A DNA stretch of 60,156 nt from assembly GCA_049515555.1 (NCBI GenBank), contig JBEKTY010000030.1:1-60156 (forward strand). The letters are read 5' to 3'. The notes under the pieces were generated by a model, which searched no databases, had not been told where the DNA came from, and worked only from the letters and a program-made list of their open reading frames with translations. Position 1 is the first letter of the stretch. Every line of letters starts with the position of its first letter. The position numbers were made by a program, and so were the translations under genes. This DNA is from JBEKTY01 sp049515555 (GTDB lineage Bacteria; Planctomycetota; Planctomycetia; Pirellulales; Thermoguttaceae). Shown piece by piece: positions 24,399 through 33,337 of the stretch.

Positions 24399-26435
24399 TC
24401 ACAGTTCAAGCGTGGGCCCACGGCAAGTAACAGCCCCCGCGCCCACGGCTTCCGGAATTTGGGCGCTTTCGGCCGGCCGTGCGGCCCCGCGCAGCGGGGC
24501 CGCCTCCAACGTCCGGGGCGCGTACGGCACGTCGTACATCGGCGGCGGCAGCCCCAAGTCCCGGCGCTTGCGGTCGATGTGGTCGATCATCAGGTGCGCG
24601 GCCTCGACCGGGTCCGGCTGGAAGGCCCACGTGGCGCCGAACGGCGTCTCGAAGCCCTTGGTCAGCAGGTCCACGATCTGCCGGCTGCCCTCCACCGGCA
24701 ACGACTGGCCGATCACCACGAACACGCCGCTGGCGACGAAATACATGCCGATGGCAATGGCTTTCTCGCTCATCCACTCGGGGGCGGCCCCGGCCACGGG
24801 GAGCTTGTCCAACGAATCGCCGATGCCCCCCTCCTTGACCATTTCACAGCAGGCGGTGAGGATCCGCGAGTTGTCCACGCAGGCCCCCACGTGCAGCACG
24901 GGGGGCATCCCCACGGCCCGGCAGATCTCCTGCAAGCCCTTGCCCGCCGAGCGCTCGGCCGCCTCCGGCGCCAGCAGGCCCGCCTTGCCGCAAGCGATGG
25001 CACTGCAGCCGGTCTGCACGACCAGCACGTCGTTGCGGATCAACTCGCGGACCATGGCCAAGTGACATTCGTCGTGGGGGAACTTGGGATTGTTGCAGCC
25101 CACCACGCCGGCCACGCCGCGGAGGCGGCCCGTGCGGATGCCGTCGTTCAGCGGGCGGAAACTCGGCCGATACTTGCCACCCAGGATCTGGAACACCACC
25201 TCCGTGCTGAAGCCGGCCACCATCCGTTCCTGCGGCGCGGGGATCCGCACCTTGGACGGATCGCGGCGGGTGTAATTATCGATCGCCACGCGGACGATCT
25301 GCTTGGCCGTCTCCAGCGCGTTGTGTTCGTCGAACTCGATGTGCAGCGTATTGGGAAATCTGGCCTTGGGGCTGGTGGAGACGACCTTGGTATGGTAGCA
25401 CTTCTGCAATTCGGCCAGCGCCGGGAAGACGCACTGCACGTCGACCAGCATCACGTCCACCGCCCCGGTGAGGATCGCCAGCTCCTGCTGCAGGAAATTC
25501 CCGGCGATGGGAATGCCGTGCCGCATGAGGATCTCGTTGGCCGTGCAGCAGATGCCGGCCAGGTTGATGCCGCGGGCGCCCTTGGCCGCGGCCTCGGCCA
25601 GCAGCTCCGGATCGCGCGCGGCGGCCACGATCACGTCGGACAGCGTCGGCTCGTGGCCGTGGACCACGATGTTCACTTCATCCTTGCGGAGCACGCCCAG
25701 GTTGGCCCGCGACGTCAGGGGCTGCGGCTCGCCGAACAGGACGTCGGAGACGTCCGTGGCGATCATCGAGCCGCCCCAACCGTCGGCCAGCGCCGCGCGC
25801 ACCGCGGCCAGCAGGATGTGCTCCCCTTCGTTGTCGACGCCGATGTTGGTCATGTGCATGCCGGTGACCACCTCGCGGTCGATGCCGCGCGGCAACACGC
25901 CCGCCGCGGCCCAGTTCTTCTGCTGCTGCTCGGGCGCCCGCCGCAGGTTCAACTGCGTCCCGTCCTGCTTGCCGAACTCCGCCAGGAGCAGTTGGCCCAG
26001 CTCCTTGGCCACGTCTTCGTCGCGGCGGCCGTCCAGGGCAATCCCGTACTCTTCGGCCAGGACGTGCAGCTTGCGCCGGCCGCGGATCCGGTAGGCCTCC
26101 GACTTCCCCTCCGCCGCCAGCAGCAGGGCATGCACGATCTCCCGCCCGTGATCGGAGTGCGCCGCCGTTCCGGCGCAGATGTCGCGCAGCAGGTTCCGGG
26201 CCACGATCACGTCGGCGGTGGCCCCGCAGATCCCCTCCTGGGCGCCCTCGCCGAAGGGATCGATGCGGCACGGCCCCATGAAGCAGTTGCGGCAGCAAAT
26301 GCCCATCTTCCCGAACCCGCACTGCGGCTCCTGCGACCGCAAACGGTCCCAGACCGTCTTCACTCCGGCCCGGAGGGCGAAGTCCATCATTTCCTGCGCG
26401 GCGGGATCGGCCGAGCGGCGGTTGCCTTGACCCAT
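24399..26435 (-). CDS. cooS: Nickel-iron carbon monoxide dehydrogenase catalytic subunit
   Basis: The protein has 678 residues. Cys39 and Cys47 (D-cluster) and Cys48, Cys51, Cys56 and Cys70 (B-cluster) occupy the same numbers as in Carboxydothermus CODH II (CGFGKMGICCRNCFMGPC). C-cluster ligands are visible as His261 (VVHGHEP), the Cys pair of GICCTAN, VQC, GCNNP (Cys447), QTGCSAI (Cys477) and HVGACVDNSR. It reduces CO2 to CO for acetyl-CoA synthase, or runs in reverse. GAGGAGA precedes the ATG. It could equally be called acsA. About 50 residues after the last conserved motif are Ala/Pro-rich. Confidence 0.97.
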   Translation of the reverse strand: MGQGNRRSADPAAQEMMDFALRAGVKTVWDRLRSQEPQCGFGKMGICCRNCFMGPCRIDPFGEGAQEGICGATADVIVARNLLRDICAGTAAHSDHGREIVHALLLAAEGKSEAYRIRGRRKLHVLAEEYGIALDGRRDEDVAKELGQLLLAEFGKQDGTQLNLRRAPEQQQKNWAAAGVLPRGIDREVVTGMHMTNIGVDNEGEHILLAAVRAALADGWGGSMIATDVSDVLFGEPQPLTSRANLGVLRKDEVNIVVHGHEPTLSDVIVAAARDPELLAEAAAKGARGINLAGICCTANEILMRHGIPIAGNFLQQELAILTGAVDVMLVDVQCVFPALAELQKCYHTKVVSTSPKARFPNTLHIEFDEHNALETAKQIVRVAIDNYTRRDPSKVRIPAPQERMVAGFSTEVVFQILGGKYRPSFRPLNDGIRTGRLRGVAGVVGCNNPKFPHDECHLAMVRELIRNDVLVVQTGCSAIACGKAGLLAPEAAERSAGKGLQEICRAVGMPPVLHVGACVDNSRILTACCEMVKEGGIGDSLDKLPVAGAAPEWMSEKAIAIGMYFVASGVFVVIGQSLPVEGSRQIVDLLTKGFETPFGATWAFQPDPVEAAHLMIDHIDRKRRDLGLPPPMYDVPYAPRTLEAAPLRGAARPAESAQIPEAVGAGAVTCRGPTLEL

Positions 26436-26452
26436 GACAATCTCCTCGTTGT

Positions 26453-27235
26453 TTACCGTTCTTTCTCCAACGCCTGTCGGTCGAGCGCTTCGCCGATGCG
26501 GTCGATGGCCGCGGCGAAGGCCCGGTCATGCAGCTCCAACGGCCGCCCTTCCAAATCGGCGGAAACCAGGTCGGCGGTGTAGGGAATTGCGCCCAACAGC
26601 GGCTCCCCGCCCAGCGCCCGCTCGAGGGTCTCGCACTCATGCTCGTGGCGGATCTTGTTGGCCACGACCAGCGTGCGGGGGATGCCGATGTCGAGCGCCA
26701 ATTTCCGGATCCGCCGGGCCGTTTGCACGCTCCGCATGCCCGGCTCGACCACGGAAATCATGGCATCCACGCCGCGGGCCGACGCCCGCCCCATGTGCTC
26801 CAGCCCGGCTTCCATGTCCAAGATAACGTTGTCGGGCACCCACAGCAACAGGTGCTGCATGAGGGCCTTCAGCACGGCGCCTTCCGGGCACATGCAGCCC
26901 TTACCACCCAGTTCCACGGTGCCCAGCACCAGCAGCCGCACCCCCCCGGCATCGACCGCAAACCGCTGCGGCAGGTCGTCGACCCGGGGATTCAACTTGA
27001 ACATCAAGCCCGCCCCCTCGTCCCGGGCGCCGGTCCGCTCCAGGACCAGGTCGCGCATTTGGGCAATGGGTTGCGGCCGGGCCTCGGCCGGCACTCCCAG
27101 CGCGTCGGCCAGATTGCCGTCGGGATCGGCGTCCACGGCAACCACCGGCCGGGCCAAGGCCGCCAGCCGTCTGGCCAGCGCCGCCGTCAGCGTGGTCTTG
27201 CCCACGCCACCTTTGCCGACAATTGCCAGTTTCAT
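26453..27235 (-). CDS. cooC: CooC, CODH nickel-insertion ATPase
   Basis: The 260-residue protein starts MKLAIVGKGGVGKTT (deviant Walker A). It has VAVDADPDGNLADALG and the dimer-interface CxC nickel site in GKGCMCPEGAVL, followed by NVILDMEAGLEHMGR. It loads nickel into the CODH C-cluster using ATP. It is the first gene of the main pathway block, 17 bases before cooS. The ATG at 27235 was chosen because the motif must lie at the N-terminus; the frame extends to 27367 without homology. Confidence 0.95.
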   Translation of the reverse strand: MKLAIVGKGGVGKTTLTAALARRLAALARPVVAVDADPDGNLADALGVPAEARPQPIAQMRDLVLERTGARDEGAGLMFKLNPRVDDLPQRFAVDAGGVRLLVLGTVELGGKGCMCPEGAVLKALMQHLLLWVPDNVILDMEAGLEHMGRASARGVDAMISVVEPGMRSVQTARRIRKLALDIGIPRTLVVANKIRHEHECETLERALGGEPLLGAIPYTADLVSADLEGRPLELHDRAFAAAIDRIGEALDRQALEKER

Positions 27236-27264
27236 GCCGATTCTTGCCCAACGCACTACAAGCC

Positions 27265-27317
27265 GACCGCGGTCAGTATATCCGATTTCCCCGTCAACAG
27301 GTAGGGTCTGGTATAAT
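27265..27317. promoter_or_regulatory. Divergent promoter region between cooC and the zinc-ribbon gene
   Basis: On the plus strand TATAAT (27312-27317), preceded by TGG, forms an extended -10 for the 27481 gene. On the minus strand TATACT (27275-27280) is a possible -10 for cooC, though no good -35 is 17 bases away. The perfect palindrome GACCGCGGTC (27265-27274) abuts it on the downstream side, where a repressor could block the pathway operon. Confidence 0.45.
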
Positions 27318-27480
27318 AGCGTGTGGCCAGATTTTATGGCTCGAAATCTCACCCCGGCAAGCGGCAATTATGACACCCGCGAACCGGGGTGGGCGAGCCC
27401 TTTCCCGCGGGCCAAAGGCCTGCGAGCCATGGTAGACAAATTTCCGGCCGTCCGCAGCAGAAACGAATTAGGAACCTGCG

Positions 27481-28197
27481 ATGAAGTGCCCAGGCCAGGA
27501 TTGGCAGTACTGGACAGGCGACGTGGTGTTCGAGGCGCCCTGTCCTGACTGTGGATATTCGGTCGAGTTCTTCAAGGACGAGCCCCGCGGCCGCTGCCCG
27601 AGCTGCGGCCACAGGTTCCTCAATCCGGGGATCGATATCGGTTGTGCCCAGTGGTGCTCGCTGGCCGAGCAATGCCTGGGATTCGTCCCCGAGCGCGAGC
27701 TGGCCGGCGGGCGCCCCGAGCCGGCCTTGGCAAGCCGGCTGATTCAGGCCGTCAGGGAGGAGTGCCGCGCCGATCCGGCACGCGCCGCGGCAGCCTTGAG
27801 CGTCTACCGATATGCCAAGTGGCTCGTCGGGCGGGAAGGGGGTGATGCGCGGGTAGTGCTGGCCGCTGCCTTGCTCCTGGAAACCGCCTCGCCAGCCGCC
27901 GCGCCGCCCGACCAGGGCCCCGCCAAGGCGCGCCAAATCCTCGAGCGGTTGAGCGTAGACGAGGCGACGATCGGGCAGGTTTGCCGGATCATCGCCTGCC
28001 TGCGAGCCGGCGCCGACGCCGAGCTGCCGGAGTTGCGGATCGTGCGCGATGCCTCGCTCCTGGCCCGGCTGCTGGCCGAGCGTCCGGATGGGTCGGCCGG
28101 CGATCCGCGGCAGATGATCACGAAATTGCACACCCCCGCGGCCAGGGAGGCGGCCCAACGTGCTTTCTCCGCAACAGAACGTCCAACGGGCAACTGA
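27481..28197 (+). CDS. Zinc-ribbon protein of unknown function, divergent from cooC
   Basis: The 238-residue protein starts MKCPGQDWQYWTGDVVFE. It then has two CxxC pairs (APCPDCGYSVEFFKDE and RCPSCGHRF), and CAQWCSLAEQC, which together look like a zinc- or Fe-S-binding head of about 70 residues. The remainder is Ala-rich and helical and may be HD-domain-like (ALSVYRYAKWLVGREGGDAR), but I do not see a full HD metal site. I recall proteins with this head in other anaerobes near acetyl-CoA pathway or DUF3786 genes. Its overlap with the DUF3786 gene supports a shared function. No activity can be assigned. Confidence 0.7.
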   Translation: MKCPGQDWQYWTGDVVFEAPCPDCGYSVEFFKDEPRGRCPSCGHRFLNPGIDIGCAQWCSLAEQCLGFVPERELAGGRPEPALASRLIQAVREECRADPARAAAALSVYRYAKWLVGREGGDARVVLAAALLLETASPAAAPPDQGPAKARQILERLSVDEATIGQVCRIIACLRAGADAELPELRIVRDASLLARLLAERPDGSAGDPRQMITKLHTPAAREAAQRAFSATERPTGN

Positions 28198-28765
28198 GCT
28201 GGCCTTCGAGGCCCTGGCCTGCCAAACCGACGAGCAACTGCGGTGGCTGGGCGCCGAACGCTCGGGCGGTGCCTGGCGCCTGCCGGTCCTCAACGAGACC
28301 GTGGCCGTGGATCTCCCCTCGCGCCAGGTGACGACCGTCGGCGGCGGGAAGGTCGGTCCCCAATGGCGAATCCTGGCCTTGCACTATCTGCTGGTTGTGG
28401 CACGCCCCGAGCGGCTGGCGCCCGAGGTGACCTTTGCCGACCTGCCCACCGCCCGCTCCTATGCCGAGGTCTATCGGCAGCGGAGCACGGCCTGGCTGTG
28501 CGCCGCGGCGGGGCGCGACTTGGCCAGATTGCAGGCGGCCGCGGCGGCACTTGGCGCCCGGCCCGCGGCCGGCGGCGACGCGGCCTTCGAGTTCGACATG
28601 TTTCCACGCCTCGCGCTGCGCCTGGTCTGGCACGCGCCGGACGACGAGTTCCCGCCCGCCGCCACGCTGCTGCTGCCCGCCAATATCGAATCCTACTTCT
28701 GTACCGAGGACGTGGTGGTGCTCTGCGAACGCCTGGTATCGCGGCTCTGTGGCCGGCCGTTCTGA
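28160..28765 (+). CDS. DUF3786 protein, probable accessory of corrinoid or acetyl-CoA metabolism
   Basis: The 201-residue protein shows the DUF3786 pattern: WRILALHYLLV in the first half, FADLPTARSYAEVYRQRS, then DAAFEFDMFPRLALRLVWHA and the closing YFCTEDVVVLCERLVSRL. The family occurs mainly in anaerobes with corrinoid-dependent one-carbon metabolism; its biochemical role is not established. The start is a GTG nine bases after GGGAGG, overlapping the upstream gene by 38 bases, so both are translated from one message. Confidence 0.7.
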   Translation: MLSPQQNVQRATELAFEALACQTDEQLRWLGAERSGGAWRLPVLNETVAVDLPSRQVTTVGGGKVGPQWRILALHYLLVVARPERLAPEVTFADLPTARSYAEVYRQRSTAWLCAAAGRDLARLQAAAAALGARPAAGGDAAFEFDMFPRLALRLVWHAPDDEFPPAATLLLPANIESYFCTEDVVVLCERLVSRLCGRPF

Positions 28766-28877
28766 GCGTGAACCCTTTCCGGCTTCAACTGGTTACCCAA
28801 ACTGCCACCGCCAGGGCAGCCCGCTGCTCGACCGGCTGTAACTCTATGGGGAGAAGGCGTTTACGGGTGGGAGTGCT

Positions 28878-28906
28878 TGCTGGCACTACCCGGTGGAAGT
28901 ACAATC
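28878..28906 (+). promoter_or_regulatory. Promoter of the restriction-modification operon
   Basis: TTGCTG (28878-28883) and TACAAT (28901-28906) are separated by exactly 17 bases, about 74 bases before the hsdR start. Both are close to the housekeeping consensus. No palindrome is evident around it. Confidence 0.55.
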
Positions 28907-28979
28907 GGGACTTGCCCGCCGAGGTCGCTCCCGTTGGGGACGACGCCGGGAATTTGCATGCGAGGGGCGCAGCGCCACC

Positions 28980-31745
28980 ATGACCCCCGAACAGAAGGCT
29001 CGCCAGCGGATCGACCAGCAGCTCGGCCAGTGCGGCTGGCTGGTCCAGTCGGCCAGCGAGATGAACATCTCGGCGGGCCGGGGTGTGGCGATCCGCGAGT
29101 TTCCGCTCAAGACAGGGTTCGCGGATTACCTGCTCTACGCCGATTGCAGAGCCATTGGGGCCATCGAGGCCAAGCCCGAGGGCCATACCCTGACCGGCGT
29201 TGAAACGCAGTCGGCCAAGTACACTACGGGCCTCCCCGCCGGGCTGCCGCATTTCCACCTGCCGCTGCCGTTCGCCTACGAGTCTACGGGCAGCGTCACC
29301 CAGTTCACCAACTTCCTGGACCCCGATGCCCGCAGCCGGGAGGTATTCACCTTCCACCGCCCCGAGGAACTGATCCGGCTGGCGACCCTCGAAAGCCAGC
29401 TCCGGGCCAACCTGCGGAACATGCCGGAACTCATCACCGCGGGCCTCTGGAAGGTGCAGGTCGAAGCCATCCGCAATCTCGGTCTGTCTCTGGCCGCCTG
29501 CCACCCCAGGGCCTTGATCCAAATGGCGACCGGCTCGGGCAAGACCTTCACCGCCGTAACGGGCAGCTACCGGCTCATCAAGTTCGGCAAGGTCAGGCGG
29601 ATTCTGTTCCTCGTGGACCGCAACAACCTGGGCAAGCAGGCCCACAACGAGTTCCAGCAGTACGTCAGCCCGTACAACAACTACAAGTTCACCGAGGAAT
29701 ACACGGTCCAGCATCTCCGCCGCAACACCATCGACCCTGCCGCCAAGGTCTGTATCACGACGATCCAGCGGCTCTACTCGATCCTCAAGGGCGAAGAGGA
29801 GTTCGAGGAAGAGAACGAGGAAACGTCGCTCTTCGAGTCGGTTCCGTCGTTCGTCCGGGAGCCGATGCCGGTGGTCTACAACCCGAAGGTCCCCGTCGAG
29901 ACGTTCGACGTCATCATCGTGGACGAGTGCCACCGCTCGATCTACAACGTCTGGCGGCAGGTGTTGGACTACTTCGATGCCTTCATTATTGGCCTTACCG
30001 CCACGCCCACCCCTCAGACCATCGGCTTCTTCCACGGCAACCTGGTGCAGGACTACAGCCACGAGAAGGCCGTCGTGGACGGCGTGAACGTCGGCTACGA
30101 CGTGTACCGCATCGAGACGAAAATCACCGCCAACGGTGCCAAGCTCGTCCGGGAGCCCGGCCAATTCGTACCGCACAGGGACCGCCGAACCCGGCAGAAG
30201 CAACTCAAGGAACTCGACGACGACCTGACCTACACGGCCAACGACCTCGACCGCGACGTGGTGGCGATGGACCAGATCCGCCTGGTGGTCCGCACCTTCC
30301 GCGACCGGCTGTTCACGGAGATCTTCCCCAGCAGGGCTGAAGTCCCGAAGACCCTGGTATTCGCCAAGACCGACCTGCACGCCGACGACATTGTGAAGGT
30401 CATCCGGGAGGAGTTCGGCCGTGGCAACGACTTCTGCCAGAAGATCACGTCGAAAACGACCGGCAAGAAGCCCGACGAACTACTGAACGAGTTCCGCAAC
30501 TCGTATAACCCCCGCATCGCCGTCACTGTGGACATGATCGCCACCGGCACCGACGTGAAGCCGCTGGAATGCCTCATCTTTATGCGGAACATCAACTCGG
30601 CGTCGTACTTCGAGCAGATGAAGGGCCGGGGCTGCCGGGTCATTAAGCCCGACGATCTGCAAAGTGTGACGCCCGACGCCAGGCAAAAGACCCATTTCGT
30701 CATCGTCGATGCGGTCGGCGTGTGCGAGCGGGACAAAACCACCTCGAAACCGCTGGATCGCAAGCCTTCGGTATCGCTAGAGAAGATCCTTAACACGGTC
30801 GCCGCCGGGGCCGCCAGCGACGACATCTGCTCCACGCTGGCGGCACGGCTGACACGGCTCGGCCAGCAGATGGACCAGTGCCAGCACGCTGAGATCGCCC
30901 GCCACGCCGATGGGAAAGACCTTTCCGCCCTGAGCGGCCAACTGTTGGCGGCCATCGACGCCGACGCCAGCGCCGAGCGGGCCATCGAGCAGTTCCGCCT
31001 GTCCGCGCAGCAAGAGCCAACCGACGAGCAGATTCAGCTCCTTGAGCAACAGGCAATGGCTGCGGCGCTGAAGCCCTTCCATAACCCGAAGCTGCGCAGC
31101 GCGATCCTTGGCGTCAAGGCGTCCTTGGAGCAGGTCATCGACGAAGTGACGCAAGACGAACTGGTCACGGCCGGGCACAGTGAGGCGGCCAAGCAGAAGG
31201 CCCGAACCATCCTGGCAAATTTCCGCCAGTTCATCGAAGATCACAAGGGCGAGATCGAGGCCCTGACGATCCTCTACAGCCGCCCATATAGAGCTGGGCT
31301 GCGTTACCGGCAGGTCAAGGAATTGGCCGAAGCCGTGAGACGGCCGCCGGTGGCCGCCCCTCTCGAACGGCTCTGGCAAGCCTATGAGGCCGTCGAACCC
31401 GACAAGGTGAAAGCGCACGGCGGCAAGCAACTGGTGGATGTGGTGGCCCTGGTTCGCCACGCCCTCGATCCCAACTCGCCGCTGGTGCCGGTGGGCATGA
31501 CCGTGGAAGAGCGGTATCAAGGGTGGCTTGCCCGGCAGACCGAGGCGGGCGTCACGTTCACGGCCGAGCAGCGAAAATGGCTCGACGCCATCAAGAACCA
31601 CATCGCCAGCAGTCTGCATATCGACCAGGAGACGTTCGACGACCTTCCGTTCAACCAGATGGGCGGGCTGGGCCGGGCCTACGAGCTATTCGGTGAGGGC
31701 TTGACCGGCATCCTCGAGGAGTTGAACGAAGGGCTAGCCGCATGA
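28980..31745 (+). CDS. hsdR: Type I restriction enzyme, R subunit (EcoEI-like)
   Basis: The protein has 921 residues. The nuclease domain lies at residues 30-70 (REFPLKTGFADYLLYADCRA, then GAIEAKPEG, the D-ExK signature). The helicase has Walker A at ALIQMATGSGKTFTAVTGSY, the DECH box in VIIVDECHRS, and motif III in GLTATPTPQTIG. Motif VI sits in FEQMKGRGCRVI. The C-terminal region is helical and binds the methylase. The ATG at 28980 gives the normal start of the family (MTPEQKARQRID); the frame extends a little upstream without homology. It is the first gene of a plus-strand operon placed between the two minus-strand pathway blocks. Confidence 0.93.
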   Translation: MTPEQKARQRIDQQLGQCGWLVQSASEMNISAGRGVAIREFPLKTGFADYLLYADCRAIGAIEAKPEGHTLTGVETQSAKYTTGLPAGLPHFHLPLPFAYESTGSVTQFTNFLDPDARSREVFTFHRPEELIRLATLESQLRANLRNMPELITAGLWKVQVEAIRNLGLSLAACHPRALIQMATGSGKTFTAVTGSYRLIKFGKVRRILFLVDRNNLGKQAHNEFQQYVSPYNNYKFTEEYTVQHLRRNTIDPAAKVCITTIQRLYSILKGEEEFEEENEETSLFESVPSFVREPMPVVYNPKVPVETFDVIIVDECHRSIYNVWRQVLDYFDAFIIGLTATPTPQTIGFFHGNLVQDYSHEKAVVDGVNVGYDVYRIETKITANGAKLVREPGQFVPHRDRRTRQKQLKELDDDLTYTANDLDRDVVAMDQIRLVVRTFRDRLFTEIFPSRAEVPKTLVFAKTDLHADDIVKVIREEFGRGNDFCQKITSKTTGKKPDELLNEFRNSYNPRIAVTVDMIATGTDVKPLECLIFMRNINSASYFEQMKGRGCRVIKPDDLQSVTPDARQKTHFVIVDAVGVCERDKTTSKPLDRKPSVSLEKILNTVAAGAASDDICSTLAARLTRLGQQMDQCQHAEIARHADGKDLSALSGQLLAAIDADASAERAIEQFRLSAQQEPTDEQIQLLEQQAMAAALKPFHNPKLRSAILGVKASLEQVIDEVTQDELVTAGHSEAAKQKARTILANFRQFIEDHKGEIEALTILYSRPYRAGLRYRQVKELAEAVRRPPVAAPLERLWQAYEAVEPDKVKAHGGKQLVDVVALVRHALDPNSPLVPVGMTVEERYQGWLARQTEAGVTFTAEQRKWLDAIKNHIASSLHIDQETFDDLPFNQMGGLGRAYELFGEGLTGILEELNEGLAA

Positions 31746-33295
31746 GCGACGGTGATAGATTACCGAAGGGGTGGATAACCGCCAAGTTGCGGGAAGTCAC
31801 CATCCCTGGCGGCACCCGCAATCCGCAAAGGGAAGGCGAAGGAACCTTTCGGTACGTTGACATTGATGCCTTGGACAATACGCGACAACAAATCACAAGT
31901 CCGAAACTCCTTGCCAAATCAGAAGCACCAAGCCGGGCAAGAATGTCCCTCCTTTCGGGCGATGTGATCTTCTCGTTGGTCCGACCGTACCTGAAAAACA
32001 TCGCTATTGTGCCCCCCGAGCTTGACCATGAAGTCGCATCCACCGCCTACTGTGTGCTGCGACCAGCTACCGATTTGGCCAGCAACTTCTTGTTCCATCA
32101 GCTACTACAGGACTCGTTCATCCAATCGGTTCCCACATACGGCAGCAGCCCACCCTCCGCACGCGACGACGAATTCCTCGATCTGTCAGTCCGAGTTGCC
32201 CCTGTTCCAGAACAGCGCCGCATCGTCGCCAAGATCGAAGAACTCTTCTCCGACCTCGATGCCGGCGTAGCGGCACTGGAGCGGGCGAAGGCCAGACTGA
32301 AGCGATACCGGGCCGCCGTCCTGAAGGCCGCCGTCGAGGGCAAGCTTACCGAAGCGTGGCGGAAGAAGAAGCGCCCCAAGGAGCCAGGCCAGCAGTTGCT
32401 TGACCGAATCCTGCGGGAACGTCGCCGCAGATGGGAAGAGGAGCAAGTCGCGGCCTACGACAAGGCTGGCAAGAAGCCCCGGGCGAATTGGCGACAGAGG
32501 TACAAAGGGCCGGTCGGGCCCGACGACACCAACCTTCCGGCGTTGCCGGAAGGCTGGTGCTGGGCAGCTCTCGACCAGCTTCTCGTATACCTACGGAACG
32601 GCTACTTTCAAAGCCCTTCGGGGGCGGCAGAAGGCACGCCGATCCTGCGAATCAATGCAGTCCGCTCGATGAGCGTCAATTTGTCTGAAGTGCGATTCCT
32701 CGACAGCATCAAGGGCGACGCCAATGGCTACTTCGTCGAAGACGGCGACCTGCTCTTCACGCGATACAACGGCAGCGTCGACCTTCTGGGCGTGGCGGGC
32801 ATGGTACGGGGCTGTACCGAGAAAATCCTGCATCCCGACAAGCTCATCCGCGTAAGGGTGGCGGTCGGTCAACCCCTTTCGTCCTTCGTCGAGATCGCCG
32901 CAAACGGCGGAGTATCACGCAGCCACATGGTCAGAAGGGCAAGGACAACCGCCGGTCAAACTGGAATCTCTGGGACGGACGTTCGCGAGATGCCGGTCCC
33001 GCTGCCGTCGCTGGACGAGCAGGCCGAAATCGCCATGACCGTTGCCGAGCGGCTTTCGCAGATCGGGGTTGCCGAACGGCTAATCGACACGAACCTGAAA
33101 CGCTCCACCCGTCTTCGGCAAAGCATCCTCAAGCGGGGCTTCGAGGGCAAGCTCGTGCCCCAGGACCCGACCGACGAACCGGCCGCCAAGCTGCTGGAGC
33201 GGATCGCAGCGGAGTGCCGACGGCCTTTGGGTCTTGCAAGAGCCGGCAAGAAGACGAAAAATGCATCGAGGAAGTCTCGCCCGGAGGGACCCTGA
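31742..33295 (+). CDS. hsdS: Type I restriction-modification specificity subunit
   Basis: The 517-residue protein has two target-recognition halves. The first (residues 1-150) starts LPKGWITAKLREVT and ends in the conserved VPEQRRIVAKIEELFSDLDA, followed by a long coiled-coil spacer. The second begins LPEGWCWAALDQLL and ends SLDEQAEIAMTVAERL before a second helix. Each half reads one part of a bipartite DNA target. The overlap with hsdR is four bases (ATGA). The linker between the halves is unusually charged (KKKRPKEPGQQ, ERRRRWEEE). Confidence 0.92.
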   Translation: MSDGDRLPKGWITAKLREVTIPGGTRNPQREGEGTFRYVDIDALDNTRQQITSPKLLAKSEAPSRARMSLLSGDVIFSLVRPYLKNIAIVPPELDHEVASTAYCVLRPATDLASNFLFHQLLQDSFIQSVPTYGSSPPSARDDEFLDLSVRVAPVPEQRRIVAKIEELFSDLDAGVAALERAKARLKRYRAAVLKAAVEGKLTEAWRKKKRPKEPGQQLLDRILRERRRRWEEEQVAAYDKAGKKPRANWRQRYKGPVGPDDTNLPALPEGWCWAALDQLLVYLRNGYFQSPSGAAEGTPILRINAVRSMSVNLSEVRFLDSIKGDANGYFVEDGDLLFTRYNGSVDLLGVAGMVRGCTEKILHPDKLIRVRVAVGQPLSSFVEIAANGGVSRSHMVRRARTTAGQTGISGTDVREMPVPLPSLDEQAEIAMTVAERLSQIGVAERLIDTNLKRSTRLRQSILKRGFEGKLVPQDPTDEPAAKLLERIAAECRRPLGLARAGKKTKNASRKSRPEGP

Positions 33296-33337
33296 ATCGA
33301 GTCGTCTGCCGCATGGCAGACCGGATGGGAGGTGACT

